Source: Lachnospiraceae bacterium
Lineage (GTDB): Bacteria > Bacillota > Clostridia > Lachnospirales > Lachnospiraceae
Direction of reading: 5' to 3'
Assembly: GCA_003488965.1 (NCBI GenBank)
Contig: DNJW01000161.1
Coordinates: forward strand, 877 to 7,296
DNA length: 6,420 nt
Both the position numbers and the translations under genes were made by a program. This document shows positions 1-6,420 of this stretch, in pieces. Every line of letters starts with the position of its first letter. The stretch's first letter is position 1. The notes beneath the pieces are model-generated. The model worked only from the letters and a program-made list of their open reading frames with translations. It was not told the origin of the DNA and ran no database searches.

Positions 1-81
1 GCGGATATGGCGGAATTGGCAGACGCGACGGTTTTAGGTGCCGTTGGTTCACCCGTGCAGGTTCAAGTCCTGTTATCCGCA
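1..81 (+). tRNA. tRNA-Leu, anticodon UAG
   Basis: The cloverleaf can be folded by eye. Acceptor stem 1-7 pairs perfectly with 74-80. The D stem is 10-12 with 24-26. The anticodon stem is 28-32 with 40-44, with one G-U pair, around a 7-nt loop whose anticodon TAG is at 35-37. A 12-nt variable arm (45-56), with a GGT/ACC mini-stem, marks a class II tRNA. The T stem is 57-61 with 69-73 around TTCAAGT. The discriminator base is A81, as expected for tRNA-Leu. The next bases are TCC, so the 3' CCA is not encoded and must be added after transcription. The anticodon reads CUN leucine codons, mainly CUA. The gene begins at the first base of the window, so its promoter and any tRNA partners upstream cannot be seen. 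Confidence 0.97.
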
Positions 82-84
82 TCC

Positions 85-138
85 GACGGCGCGAAGTTGA
101 ACTGTGACAGTTCAGGTTTCGCGCCGTCTTGTGCATTT
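85..138 (+). terminator. Long hairpin after tRNA-Leu, probable terminator
   Basis: Positions 85-95 pair with 118-128 (11 bp, GC-rich). After a short irregular junction, 98-104 pairs with 108-114 (7 bp) around a 3-nt loop. The result is an almost continuous 44-nt stem-loop starting 3 nt after the tRNA. The tract behind it (TTGTGCATTTT) is only moderately T-rich, so this could act as a terminator, as a 3' processing signal for the tRNA precursor, or both. Its placement right after the tRNA makes a tRNA-operon terminator the best reading. Confidence 0.65.
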
Positions 139-216
139 TCAAATCCAATACTCTGCTTAATGTGTGTCCCATGCGCCGCTTTGGCGGCATACATTTTCTG
201 CATGGAGCTGCGCATA

Positions 217-257
217 TAAGTGCCGGGAACAGCAAAAGTTCCCGGCACTTACATTTT
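217..257. terminator. Bidirectional terminator between tRNA and sugar operon
   Basis: A perfect 14-bp stem, 217-230 with 238-251, closes a 7-nt loop (AGCAAAA). It lies 6 nt beyond the stop codon of the minus-strand kinase gene and downstream of the plus-strand tRNA, so it sits where two convergent transcripts must end. On the + strand it is followed by a T-rich run (CATTTTCTATTTTTTC), so it works well as a backstop for tRNA read-through. On the - strand the tail after the stem (TATGCGC) is poor in T, so its strength for the sugar operon is less certain. The stretch 129-216 before it holds only a small GC-rich hairpin near 174-186 and no gene that I recognise. Confidence 0.75.
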
Positions 258-1745
258 CTATTTTTTCAAAATATTTTTCTTATAAAACTCATACGCCTTG
301 TCCCATCCGTCTCTGTTTTCCGGCTGATAAACCGCAGGCTCTTCCGAATTGGCAATCACCGCCCTGGCTTCTTTCAAATCTTTGATTACGCCCTGGGACA
401 TCAGCTGAATTGCAATATTACCGAACACAGTGGCTTCTACAGGTCCTGCAATTACAGGAATACCGCTGGCATATGCGGTAAATCTGCAAAGGAGCTTGCT
501 CTGGATTCCGCCTCCCACCATATGAATTGCATGGTACTCTTTACCGGTGCATGCCTTAATCTCTTCCATGGCGTAGCGGTATTTGAGTGCCAGGCTTTCA
601 TTGATGCAGCGGACGATTTCCCCTTCCGTCTGGGGCACCTTTTGTCCGGTGCGCTCGCAGTATTCCCTGATACGCTTCGGCACATTGCCCGAAGGGCTAA
701 ACTCCGGTGCATCCGGGTCGATAAAGCTCTGGAAAGGCTCTGCCTCCTCGGCCAGTTTCTCCAGTTCGGAAAAACTGTATTCTTTTCCTTCCCGTATCCA
801 CTGTCTCCTGCTCTCCTGAATCAGCCATAAGCCGATAATATTTTTCAGGAAAGAAGTCTTTCCGTCCGTTCCCGTTTCATTAGTAATATTTAATTCTTCC
901 GACTGCTTCGTCAAAACCGGTTTTTCCAGCTCTGTCCCAAACAAAGACCAAGTTCCGCAGCTTATAAATATAAAATCATCTTCTTTGGATGGTACTGCCG
1001 TTAAAGCACACTGGGTATCATGCCCTGCTACAGCCACCACTTTCATATCCTCTATACCCAGTTCCTCCCTAATTTCCTTCCTGACCGGTCCGAGAAGGGT
1101 TCCTGTAGGTACTACTTCCGTTAAAATCTTTTCCGGAATACCGAACTTCTCAGCCACCTCCATGACCCATCCGGGTTCCAGAGGATTACTCATCTGGGTA
1201 GTAGATACAATGGACCTTTCGCTCTTCTTTACCCCTGACAGAAAATAATTGAACAAGTCAGGCATTAACAGCAGGCAGTCCGCCCGGTCAAGAAGCTCCG
1301 GGCGCTGCTCTTTCAATGCTAACAGCTGGAATGCCGTATTGATTTCCATAAACTGGTTTCCCGTTATCTCGTAAAAGTGTTCTCTGGGAATAAGCGCAAA
1401 CCCTTTTTCCAGAATTCCTTCCGTTCTGCCATCCCGGTAATGCACCGGATTTTCCAGCAGATATCCTTTCTCATCCAGAAGACCAAAGTCAACGCCCCAA
1501 GTATCCACACCGATGCTGTCCACGGCGCCATAAGCTTTTGCCTTAATCAGTCCCTGCTTAATCTCATGAAAAAGCCGCAGCACATCCCAGTACATCGTAC
1601 CGTTTACGATAACCGGGTCATTGGAGAAACGGTGAATCTCCTTTGCCGTAATTTTATTTCCGTCATAGGTTCCAAGCATAACCCTGCCGCTGGAAGCGCC
1701 AAAGTCCACTGCAAGGACTTTTGTCTCTTTTTTGGCTACATCCAT
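258..1745 (-). CDS. Rhamnulokinase-family (FGGY) sugar kinase, possible L-fuculokinase
   Basis: This 495-residue cytoplasmic kinase is close in length to E. coli RhaB (489). It belongs to the FGGY carbohydrate kinase family, with two actin-like ATPase lobes. Visible motifs are the N-terminal phosphate loop VDFGASSGR (residues 13-21), DTWGVDFGLL (81-90), the catalytic segment GHDTQCALTAVP (241-252, with D243 as the likely base), SCGTWSLFG (262-270), the RhaB-like GLWLIQESRRQW (305-316) and the ATP-side HMVGGGIQSKLLCRFTA (408-424). It should phosphorylate C1 of a 6-deoxyketohexose. By family the substrate is L-rhamnulose, but its only operon partner is L-fucose isomerase, so L-fuculose is the likelier physiological substrate, or both are used. 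I therefore give no symbol; automated annotation would probably say rhaB. The start is supported by GGAGGAA (1751-1757) 5 nt upstream. It lies 18 nt behind fucI and must be co-transcribed with it. No frameshift or missing key residue is apparent. Confidence 0.93.
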   Translation of the reverse strand: MDVAKKETKVLAVDFGASSGRVMLGTYDGNKITAKEIHRFSNDPVIVNGTMYWDVLRLFHEIKQGLIKAKAYGAVDSIGVDTWGVDFGLLDEKGYLLENPVHYRDGRTEGILEKGFALIPREHFYEITGNQFMEINTAFQLLALKEQRPELLDRADCLLLMPDLFNYFLSGVKKSERSIVSTTQMSNPLEPGWVMEVAEKFGIPEKILTEVVPTGTLLGPVRKEIREELGIEDMKVVAVAGHDTQCALTAVPSKEDDFIFISCGTWSLFGTELEKPVLTKQSEELNITNETGTDGKTSFLKNIIGLWLIQESRRQWIREGKEYSFSELEKLAEEAEPFQSFIDPDAPEFSPSGNVPKRIREYCERTGQKVPQTEGEIVRCINESLALKYRYAMEEIKACTGKEYHAIHMVGGGIQSKLLCRFTAYASGIPVIAGPVEATVFGNIAIQLMSQGVIKDLKEARAVIANSEEPAVYQPENRDGWDKAYEFYKKNILKK

Positions 1746-1763
1746 TCTGTTTCCTCCGTCCTC

Positions 1764-3557
1764 TTACTTATACAGCGGTCCGTATGTCTGACATGCTCTG
1801 AAATCCTGGCCTTCTTTGTCCATACCGAAAGCATTCCAAGCCGCCGGACGGAATATCTTCTCTTCCGGAACATTATGCATAGCAACCGGAATTCTCAACA
1901 TAGAGCACATTGTAATCAAATCAGCGCCGATATGTCCGTAGCTGATTGCACCGTGGTTAGCGCCCCAGTTATTCATTACGTCATATGCTGTCTTAAATGC
2001 ACCTTCTCCGGTTGTTCTGGGTGCAAACCATGTACAAGGCCATGTATAGTCTGTTCTCTTCCAAAGTATATCATTTACTTCTTCCGGAAGTTTTACCGTC
2101 CATCCTTCTGCAATCTGCAGCATAGGTCCAAGTCCCTTCACAAGGTTCAGACGAATCATGGTTGCAGGCATCTCCGCATCTGTTACAAAACGGGATGAGA
2201 ATCCGCCGCCTCTGAAATATCCGAAATCTGCCGCATTCCAAGTAGTTGCTTTGAGAATTGCCTCCTGGTCTTCTTCCGTTACTTCATACCAAGGCTTCAT
2301 AACGCTGTTGCCGTCCGCATCCTTTGCCTGGCCGTTGGCATCCAGACATGCTGCACCGGAATTGATTAAGTGGATAAATCCGCCTGCTTCCTTTGCAACG
2401 CCTTCAATATCATATCCTGTTGCCTTCTTTACCGCTTCAGGGCTCCAGTATGTACGTACGTCCGCGAAAATCTGTGCACGGTTGGTAAGCAGTTTCATGA
2501 ACATCATGCCCAGACCGTTCAGAACGTCGTTTTCTGTTGCCAGCACATAAGGCTCCCTTGCTCCGTTCCAGTCAAAGGATGTATTAAGCAGCGCTTCTGC
2601 AAAATCGCAGTTGGGGTAAAAGTCTGTCCACTGTCTCTGGCCTTGGAAGCCAGCTGCAATAGCATTGTGCCCAACCATTTCCTCTTCTCTGCCTTCCGGA
2701 AGATTCTTGTTGCCGTTCATCAGGTCTTTGATGATAATCATCATCTTAACAACGAACTCCCAGTCTTTGTCCTTTTCTTCGGGGGATTTCTGTACTGCTT
2801 CCGGATTCTTGTCGAAACCTTCCTTGCATTTTTCCTTTGTCCACGCCAGAGCCTTTTCAAACTCTGCCTTGTCATAAATTTCTTCTGTCATCCGGCGGAT
2901 AATTTCTACCTCATCCACGGATTCCACGCGCATACCCAGATACTCTTCAATAAAAGCGGGGTCAATGATAGAACCGCCGATACCCATACAGATAGAACCA
3001 ATCTGCAGATAAGATTTGCCCCTCATAGTTGCTGCCGCTACTGCAGCGCGTCCGAAACGAAGCAATTTTTCTTCCACATCTGCCGGAATGTCCGTAGCAT
3101 CTGCATCCTGCACATCATGGCCGTAAATGCCGAATGCCGGAAGTCCCTTCTGAGCATGAGTCGCCAGAACGCTTGCCAGATAAACAGCACCCGGTCTCTC
3201 TGTTCCGTTAAATCCCCATACGCCTTTGATTGTCAGAGGATCCATGTCCATTGTTTCTGCACCATAGCACCAGCATGGTGTTACGGTCAAAGTGATAGAA
3301 ACCCCTTCTTTTTTGAATTTCTCCGCACATGCCGCTGTCTCGCCTACACGTCCGATTGTGGTATCCGCAATCACTACCTTTACAGGCTCACCATTCGTGT
3401 ATTTCAGGTTTTCGGTAAACAGCTTCGCTGCCGCTTTTGCCATATTCATTGTCTGGTCTTCCAGCGATTCTCTTACCTTAAGATAGCCCCTTCTTCCATC
3501 AATGGTAGGTCTGATACCAATTACCGGATAATCCCCAATCATTCTGTTTTCTGCCAT
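1764..3557 (-). CDS. fucI: L-fucose isomerase
   Basis: FucI interconverts L-fucose and L-fuculose (also D-arabinose and D-ribulose) in the cytoplasm, as a Mn2+-dependent hexamer in characterised homologues. The protein is 597 residues against 591 in E. coli and complete. The residues corresponding to the E. coli metal and catalytic ligands E337, D361 and H528 are present: E342 in LATEND, D366 in [12 protein letters not shown], and H535 in NNWGANHG. The C-terminal stretch from GHIGAD (541-546) through RIPVAMHNV (555-563) to the end YGPLYK closely follows the E. coli protein as I remember it, apart from lacking the final Arg. AAGGAGG (3567-3573) sits 9 nt before the chosen ATG, which fixes the start over the internal Met6. 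It is the first gene of a two-gene operon with the downstream sugar kinase and is divergent from the AraC regulator. No signal peptide or membrane segment is seen. Confidence 0.97.
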   Translation of the reverse strand: MAENRMIGDYPVIGIRPTIDGRRGYLKVRESLEDQTMNMAKAAAKLFTENLKYTNGEPVKVVIADTTIGRVGETAACAEKFKKEGVSITLTVTPCWCYGAETMDMDPLTIKGVWGFNGTERPGAVYLASVLATHAQKGLPAFGIYGHDVQDADATDIPADVEEKLLRFGRAAVAAATMRGKSYLQIGSICMGIGGSIIDPAFIEEYLGMRVESVDEVEIIRRMTEEIYDKAEFEKALAWTKEKCKEGFDKNPEAVQKSPEEKDKDWEFVVKMMIIIKDLMNGNKNLPEGREEEMVGHNAIAAGFQGQRQWTDFYPNCDFAEALLNTSFDWNGAREPYVLATENDVLNGLGMMFMKLLTNRAQIFADVRTYWSPEAVKKATGYDIEGVAKEAGGFIHLINSGAACLDANGQAKDADGNSVMKPWYEVTEEDQEAILKATTWNAADFGYFRGGGFSSRFVTDAEMPATMIRLNLVKGLGPMLQIAEGWTVKLPEEVNDILWKRTDYTWPCTWFAPRTTGEGAFKTAYDVMNNWGANHGAISYGHIGADLITMCSMLRIPVAMHNVPEEKIFRPAAWNAFGMDKEGQDFRACQTYGPLYK

Positions 3558-3596
3558 TTGACAATACCTCCTTCTAAAAATTTTCTTTTTGCTTTT

Positions 3597-3631
3597 AATA
3601 TAATAATATCACTCGTTTTATGAAACGCATT
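3597..3631 (-). promoter_or_regulatory. Candidate promoter for the fucI operon
   Basis: Read on the minus strand, an extended -10 element TGA-TATTAT occupies 3611-3603, with a second overlapping -10-like hexamer TATATT at 3602-3597. The -35 position for a 17-nt spacer (3631-3626, AATGCG) does not resemble TTGACA, which fits a promoter that needs an activator. Transcription would start near 3596 and give a leader of about 40 nt with the strong ribosome-binding site. This is inferred from motif and position; other AT-rich hexamers nearby, such as minus-strand TGC-TATTAT further from the gene, could also serve. Confidence 0.45.
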
Positions 3632-3638
3632 GTGATAT
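3606..3638. promoter_or_regulatory. Nested inverted repeat between divergent promoters, candidate operator
   Basis: Outer arms ATATCAC (3606-3612) and GTGATAT (3632-3638) are perfect inverted repeats. Between them is a second perfect dyad, CGTTT (3614-3618) and AAACG (3623-3627), around TATG. The two dyads are offset by about 1.5 bp because the gaps on the two sides differ (1 nt and 4 nt). It lies in the middle of the 133-nt region shared by fucI and the AraC-type regulator, and its outer arms merge into the predicted -10 elements of both promoters. A binding site for the neighbouring AraC protein or another sugar-responsive factor is the natural reading, but AraC proteins more often use direct repeats, so the binder is unproven. 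Confidence 0.5.
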
Positions 3639-3641
3639 AAT
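3613..3641 (+). promoter_or_regulatory. Candidate promoter for the AraC-family regulator
   Basis: An extended -10 element TGA-TATAAT is at 3633-3641, with a consensus hexamer. The -35 position at 17-nt spacing (3613-3618, TCGTTT) is weak. Initiation near 3648 would leave a leader of roughly 43 nt before the ATG at 3691. The -10 overlaps the right arm of the nested inverted repeat, which suggests that whatever binds the repeat also controls this promoter, consistent with autoregulation. Confidence 0.5.
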
Positions 3642-3690
3642 AGCATAAAATATAACAATATTCACTTTCTTGCAATAAGGAGAACACCCT

Positions 3691-4548
3691 ATGTTATACT
3701 TGGATTATAACGAGAAAAAAATGCACGGAACCAAAGAATTTCCTATCGCTTTTTACCATGTAGACAGCAGCCATCCGCGGTATGAAATGCCCTTTCATTG
3801 GCACAAGGAATATGAAATAGTCCGTATTCTGGAAGGACAGTTCCGCCTTATGCTGGCCGACGAGGAAATTCTTGCCGGCAGCGGGGAAAGCTTTCTGATT
3901 CCCAGCGGCGCCATTCATGGCGGGATGCCGGAAAACTGCATTTACGAATGTCTCGTTTTTGATTTGGACATCCTGTTTCTTCACGCCGATTCCTGCCGTC
4001 AATATTTCCAGAAAATAAAACATCAGGATATTACTGTCCGTCCGATGATTACCGCCCAGACCCCTTCTTTATGTCTTGCCGTTGAAAAACTGTTCCGTTC
4101 CATGTCAGAGACCTTTCCGGGCTATGAACTCACTGTCATCGGCTCTCTGTTCGAACTGTTCGGGCTGATTTTCCGGGAGCAGCATTATACCCGCAATACG
4201 CCCGGATTCGAATCCTCCGTCCGCCATATGGAGCAGCTCAGGCCGGTTTTTGAATATATCGAAAACCATTATTCCTCCAGCATCAGCCTGCAGCAGTTAT
4301 CACAGATTTCCGGAATGTCGCCGAAATATTTCTGCCGGTATTTTCAGGCCATCGCCCACAAAACGCCGATGGACTACTTGAACTATTACCGTATCGAGCA
4401 TGCATGCACTATGCTCTGCACCACCGATTCACCCATTACCTCTATTGCCTATGACTGTGGCTTCAATGACTGCAGCTATTTTATCAAGCTCTTTAAAAGA
4501 TATAAACACATCACTCCAAAGCAATACCAGATGCAGATGAAGCGCTAA
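3691..4548 (+). CDS. AraC-family transcriptional regulator with cupin sensor domain
   Basis: This is a 285-residue cytoplasmic DNA-binding protein. Residues about 18-95 form an AraC-type cupin fold, recognisable from [15 protein letters not shown] (35-49) with H36, H38 and E42, then the glycine-rich strand [15 protein letters not shown] (63-77). A helical linker runs from about 125 to 180. The C-terminal part (about 183-283) carries two helix-turn-helix motifs: [21 protein letters not shown] (first, 198-218) and [25 protein letters not shown] (second, 247-271), ending in the family signature HITPKQYQ (273-280). The start is set by AAGGAG (3677-3682), 8 nt before the ATG; the in-frame Met11 has no such site. 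It is divergent from fucI across 133 nt, so control of the fucose operon in response to L-fucose or a pathway intermediate is the likely job, though the effector cannot be read from sequence. Its last 38 nt overlap the end of the converging chemoreceptor gene. Confidence 0.93.
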   Translation: MLYLDYNEKKMHGTKEFPIAFYHVDSSHPRYEMPFHWHKEYEIVRILEGQFRLMLADEEILAGSGESFLIPSGAIHGGMPENCIYECLVFDLDILFLHADSCRQYFQKIKHQDITVRPMITAQTPSLCLAVEKLFRSMSETFPGYELTVIGSLFELFGLIFREQHYTRNTPGFESSVRHMEQLRPVFEYIENHYSSSISLQQLSQISGMSPKYFCRYFQAIAHKTPMDYLNYYRIEHACTMLCTTDSPITSIAYDCGFNDCSYFIKLFKRYKHITPKQYQMQMKR

Positions 4549-6268
4549 CCCCCTCTTTTGCAGCTTCAGCATCAACCTTAAATTTTGAAGCAGTGGCTTT
4601 CAGCCCGCTTACCAGTTCATCCAGCGTCTGTACCTTGTCTTCCAGCTGTCTCTGGTTTTCCGTCTGGTTCTCTGTTATTGTCACAATCCTTTCCGTCATC
4701 TTTGTGTTTTCTTCTATTATATTGTTTACATCTACCATACTGTCAGAAATATCCGCAGTACTCTGGGACAAACTTCCTGCCATCTCGTGGACATTCCTTA
4801 TTTCATCGTTTGTCTGTCCTGCATCCTTTAAAATATCCCTGAACTTATCCTGCGTTTCCGCCACCATGGCATTTCCCTGCTCCAGCTGGGAAAGACCTAA
4901 TTCCATTTTTATAGTCATATCTTTCATGGAATTTTGAAGCCCGTCTACAATCTTGGAAATGACAGACACAAGCCCTACCGTCTTCTCCGCCAATGTATTA
5001 ATCTCTTCGGCAACAACGGAAAATCCTCTTCCTGCCTCGCCCGCACGGGCAGCCTCAATAGATGCATTTAAAGAAAGCAGCTTTGTCTGCTGGGATATAT
5101 CCGATATACCGCCCAGAATCTTATTGACCTCCTGCGTATTGCTGCCAAAAGCCTCTGCGGCGCCGGCAATCTGGGATACGGTCTGATTTACCTGAGCCAA
5201 TTGTTCCACAAAGGCGGCAATACTCCGGTTGCCCTCTTCCGCCTTGTTTTTTGATCCGAGCGTCCGCAAATCTATTCTTTCTATATCTTCCACAATTTGC
5301 AGAGATATCTTCTTCATGTCCTGCATTTGATTCATAATAATTTCAATTTCATCCGATTGCTCATGGATTCTTCTGTTAATGTCTTCCGCAGAACTTGTAA
5401 TCTCCATACAGTCCTCAGTATTGCTGCGGGATGTGTTTTCTGCAACAACCGCCGTGTCTGCAATATCCGATGTAACCGCAATAACTGTACCGATAATCTC
5501 TTTTAAGTTGCTGCTCATAATATTAAACGCATCTGCCAGACTGCTGAATTCGCTTCGGGAAGAAAATTTAATTTCCTCCTTTGTCAAATCTCCCCCTGCC
5601 ACTATTGTTATTTCCTTTTTCAGCATATTAATCGGTTTCACAATACTCCTGACAATCCACGCACAAATTCCGGTACTTACCAGCAGAACGGCTGCAAACG
5701 CAGCAATTGCAAGCAAAATGGTATTTCTGAAATCCTCTTCAATATCTTTTTGGATTTCTGCGCTTCTTTCCAGTTCCATAGTTATATTATTATTGCAGTA
5801 GGATGACATTTCATTGCCGATTTCCTTAAAAGAAGATACCAGCTTATTTACTTCTTCATTAAATCCCGGAAAAGAAGTTCCGTCCCCTAAGGCAATTATG
5901 GCCTCCATACTGTCCTTATATTTCGTCATCGCCTGCCGCAAACTGTTTACCATACTCCGGTTGCCTTGGTATTTTTCCGAATCGCCGATAGATTCCTCCA
6001 GTTCATCCAAATACGTAAACATCTTTTCTATATTAGACAGCATACCTGACTCTTCCACATCCGCTCCCATAATACAGGCATTAGTGATATCTGCTGCCGC
6101 CTTTGCACCTACACCTTTTATCGTATTTAAGTTCAGAACATTCTGCAATATACTTTCGTATTTATTATTAAACTGATAGGTACGTGCTAAAAGCAGAACA
6201 ATAATTGCACTAAATGCTAAAAATAAAGCCAAAAACCCTGCAATAATTTTTTTCGCTACACTGCCCAT
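4511..6268 (-). CDS. Methyl-accepting chemotaxis protein (membrane chemoreceptor)
   Basis: This 585-residue transducer couples an extracytoplasmic ligand signal to CheW/CheA. Order of parts: short cytoplasmic N-terminus; first membrane helix (about 8-28); an extracytoplasmic, mostly helical segment (about 30-182) that looks like a four-helix-bundle sensor; second membrane helix (about 183-206); HAMP domain (about 204-258, with the KPI proline at 212 and AGGDLT at 224-229); then a long coiled-coil signalling hairpin (about 260-565). The hairpin tip [24 protein letters not shown] (399-422) keeps the residues matching E. coli Tsr N381, E385 and R388 (N401, E405, R408). The residue matching Tsr N376 is Lys396. 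Arm lengths suit the 44-heptad class, by rough count only. There is no C-terminal NWETF-type CheR tether; the tail is a short Ala/Ser/Glu stretch. GGAGG (6277-6281) lies 8 nt before the ATG. The ligand is unknown. No che or flagellar genes are nearby. Confidence 0.95.
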   Translation of the reverse strand: MGSVAKKIIAGFLALFLAFSAIIVLLLARTYQFNNKYESILQNVLNLNTIKGVGAKAAADITNACIMGADVEESGMLSNIEKMFTYLDELEESIGDSEKYQGNRSMVNSLRQAMTKYKDSMEAIIALGDGTSFPGFNEEVNKLVSSFKEIGNEMSSYCNNNITMELERSAEIQKDIEEDFRNTILLAIAAFAAVLLVSTGICAWIVRSIVKPINMLKKEITIVAGGDLTKEEIKFSSRSEFSSLADAFNIMSSNLKEIIGTVIAVTSDIADTAVVAENTSRSNTEDCMEITSSAEDINRRIHEQSDEIEIIMNQMQDMKKISLQIVEDIERIDLRTLGSKNKAEEGNRSIAAFVEQLAQVNQTVSQIAGAAEAFGSNTQEVNKILGGISDISQQTKLLSLNASIEAARAGEAGRGFSVVAEEINTLAEKTVGLVSVISKIVDGLQNSMKDMTIKMELGLSQLEQGNAMVAETQDKFRDILKDAGQTNDEIRNVHEMAGSLSQSTADISDSMVDVNNIIEENTKMTERIVTITENQTENQRQLEDKVQTLDELVSGLKATASKFKVDAEAAKEGVSASSASGIALE

Positions 6269-6304
6269 ACTTATTTCCTCCGATGCATCCCGATATTCTG
6301 TCCA

Positions 6305-6333
6305 AATATATACCTATATACCTTACAAAGCCA
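6305..6333 (-). promoter_or_regulatory. Possible promoter of the chemoreceptor gene
   Basis: On the minus strand, TATATT at 6310-6305 could be a -10 element, with a poor -35 (TGGCTT, 6333-6328) at 17-nt spacing. Several AT-rich alternatives overlap, so the exact choice is uncertain. I looked for a flagellar sigma-D/sigma-28 promoter (TAAA, about 15 nt, GCCGATAT) in the correct orientation and did not find a convincing one. Confidence 0.3.
6307..6322. repeat. Tandem 8-bp direct repeat TATATACC x2
   Basis: Two exact, adjacent copies of TATATACC (6307-6314 and 6315-6322) lie about 40-55 nt upstream of the chemoreceptor start codon and overlap its best -10 candidate. This could be a small regulator-binding direct repeat or a site of slipped-strand length change that alters promoter spacing. 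With only two copies in an AT-rich region, chance is also plausible. Confidence 0.5.
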
Positions 6334-6352
6334 TATTCAATATCTCCGCCTT

Positions 6353-6386
6353 TATTTTAGAAAAGGACAGAGATTTCTCTCCGTCC
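6353..6386 (-). terminator. Intrinsic terminator of a minus-strand gene beyond the right edge
   Basis: Positions 6365-6373 pair with 6378-6386 (9 bp with one A-C mismatch) around a TTTC loop. Read on the minus strand, the stem is followed by TTTTCTAAAAT, a fair U tract; on the plus strand there is no T tract, so it points leftward. It therefore ends a gene lying to the right of the window and insulates the chemoreceptor from it. One minus-strand frame gives a stop TAA at 6409-6407 preceded by Tyr-Lys-Lys codons, which may be the tail of that gene, but 14 bases are too few to call it. Confidence 0.7.
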
Positions 6387-6420
6387 CTTCTATTGATAAC
6401 CAAATTTTATTTTTTATAAC

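Noticed and set aside
7..219. 70-codon open frame starting inside tRNA-Leu
   Set aside because: It begins within the tRNA, crosses the following hairpin and has no ribosome-binding site.
129..830. 233-codon open frame on the + strand antisense to the kinase 3' half
   Set aside because: It runs through the terminator hairpin and the opposite strand of the conserved kinase, and its product resembles no known family.
2370..3623. 417-codon open frame on the + strand, antisense to fucI
   Set aside because: It lies almost wholly opposite the well-conserved fucI, its translation is rich in Cys, His and Phe with no recognisable domain, and it has no ribosome-binding site. It is a shadow of the real gene.
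3619..3637. Possible catabolite-repression (cre) site around TGAAACGCATTGTG
   Set aside because: The half TGAAACG is one base short of the TGWAAnCG half-site and the second half does not match, so it fails the cre consensus.
4538..4568. Hairpin TGAAGC/GCTTCA between the AraC and receptor genes as a terminator
   Set aside because: The stem is only 6 bp with a 19-nt loop and no T run on either side, so it is too weak to call an intrinsic terminator.
6286..6297. CCCGATATT resembling a sigma-D/sigma-28 -10 upstream of the chemoreceptor
   Set aside because: It is on the plus strand, pointing away from the receptor gene, and has no TAAA element at the needed spacing.
6269..6420. Riboswitch, for example a cyclic-di-GMP type, upstream of the chemoreceptor
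   Set aside because: The stretch is short, AT-rich and lacks a recognisable conserved core; the only strong structure is the terminator of the neighbouring gene.
1..6420. CRISPR arrays, insertion sequences, toxin-antitoxin, phage or defence genes
   Set aside because: No spaced repeat arrays, transposase motifs or terminal inverted repeats are seen, and all long frames are explained by four ordinary genes.

Overview
The window looks like chromosomal DNA from a low-to-mid GC Firmicute, most likely a gut Clostridia/Lachnospiraceae-type bacterium. This is inferred from three things. All four protein genes have strong AGGAGG-type ribosome-binding sites. The catabolic genes are an L-fucose isomerase next to a rhamnulokinase-family kinase with a divergent AraC regulator. 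The Leu tRNA does not encode its CCA end. I cannot name a species.

Layout from left to right: a complete tRNA-Leu(UAG) starts at base 1 on the + strand and is followed by a long hairpin. Positions 129-216 hold nothing I recognise. A strong stem-loop at 217-251 lies between the convergent tRNA and sugar-operon transcripts. The minus-strand operon fucI (1764-3557) then kinase (258-1745) has an 18-nt gap between genes. A 133-nt AT-rich divergent promoter region (3558-3690) separates fucI from an AraC-family regulator on the + strand (3691-4548). The regulator meets tail to tail, with a 38-bp overlap, a minus-strand gene for a membrane chemoreceptor (4511-6268). The right edge (6269-6420) holds the receptor's ribosome-binding site, a possible promoter with a tandem 8-bp repeat, and an intrinsic terminator for a minus-strand gene lying beyond the window.

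How the genes fit together: FucI converts L-fucose to L-fuculose (and can act on D-arabinose). The kinase would phosphorylate the ketose at C1. An aldolase, not in this window, would then yield dihydroxyacetone phosphate and lactaldehyde. The AraC protein, with an N-terminal cupin sugar-sensing domain, is the obvious candidate regulator. The promoter region has an unusual nested dyad whose outer arms are the extended -10 elements of the two divergent promoters, suggesting shared, mutually exclusive control. The chemoreceptor is transcribed separately and any functional tie to fucose is speculative.

I do not see evidence of a new defence, mobile or RNA-guided system. The most interesting points are the promoter dyad, the fucose-isomerase/rhamnulokinase-family pairing, and the convergent gene overlap.
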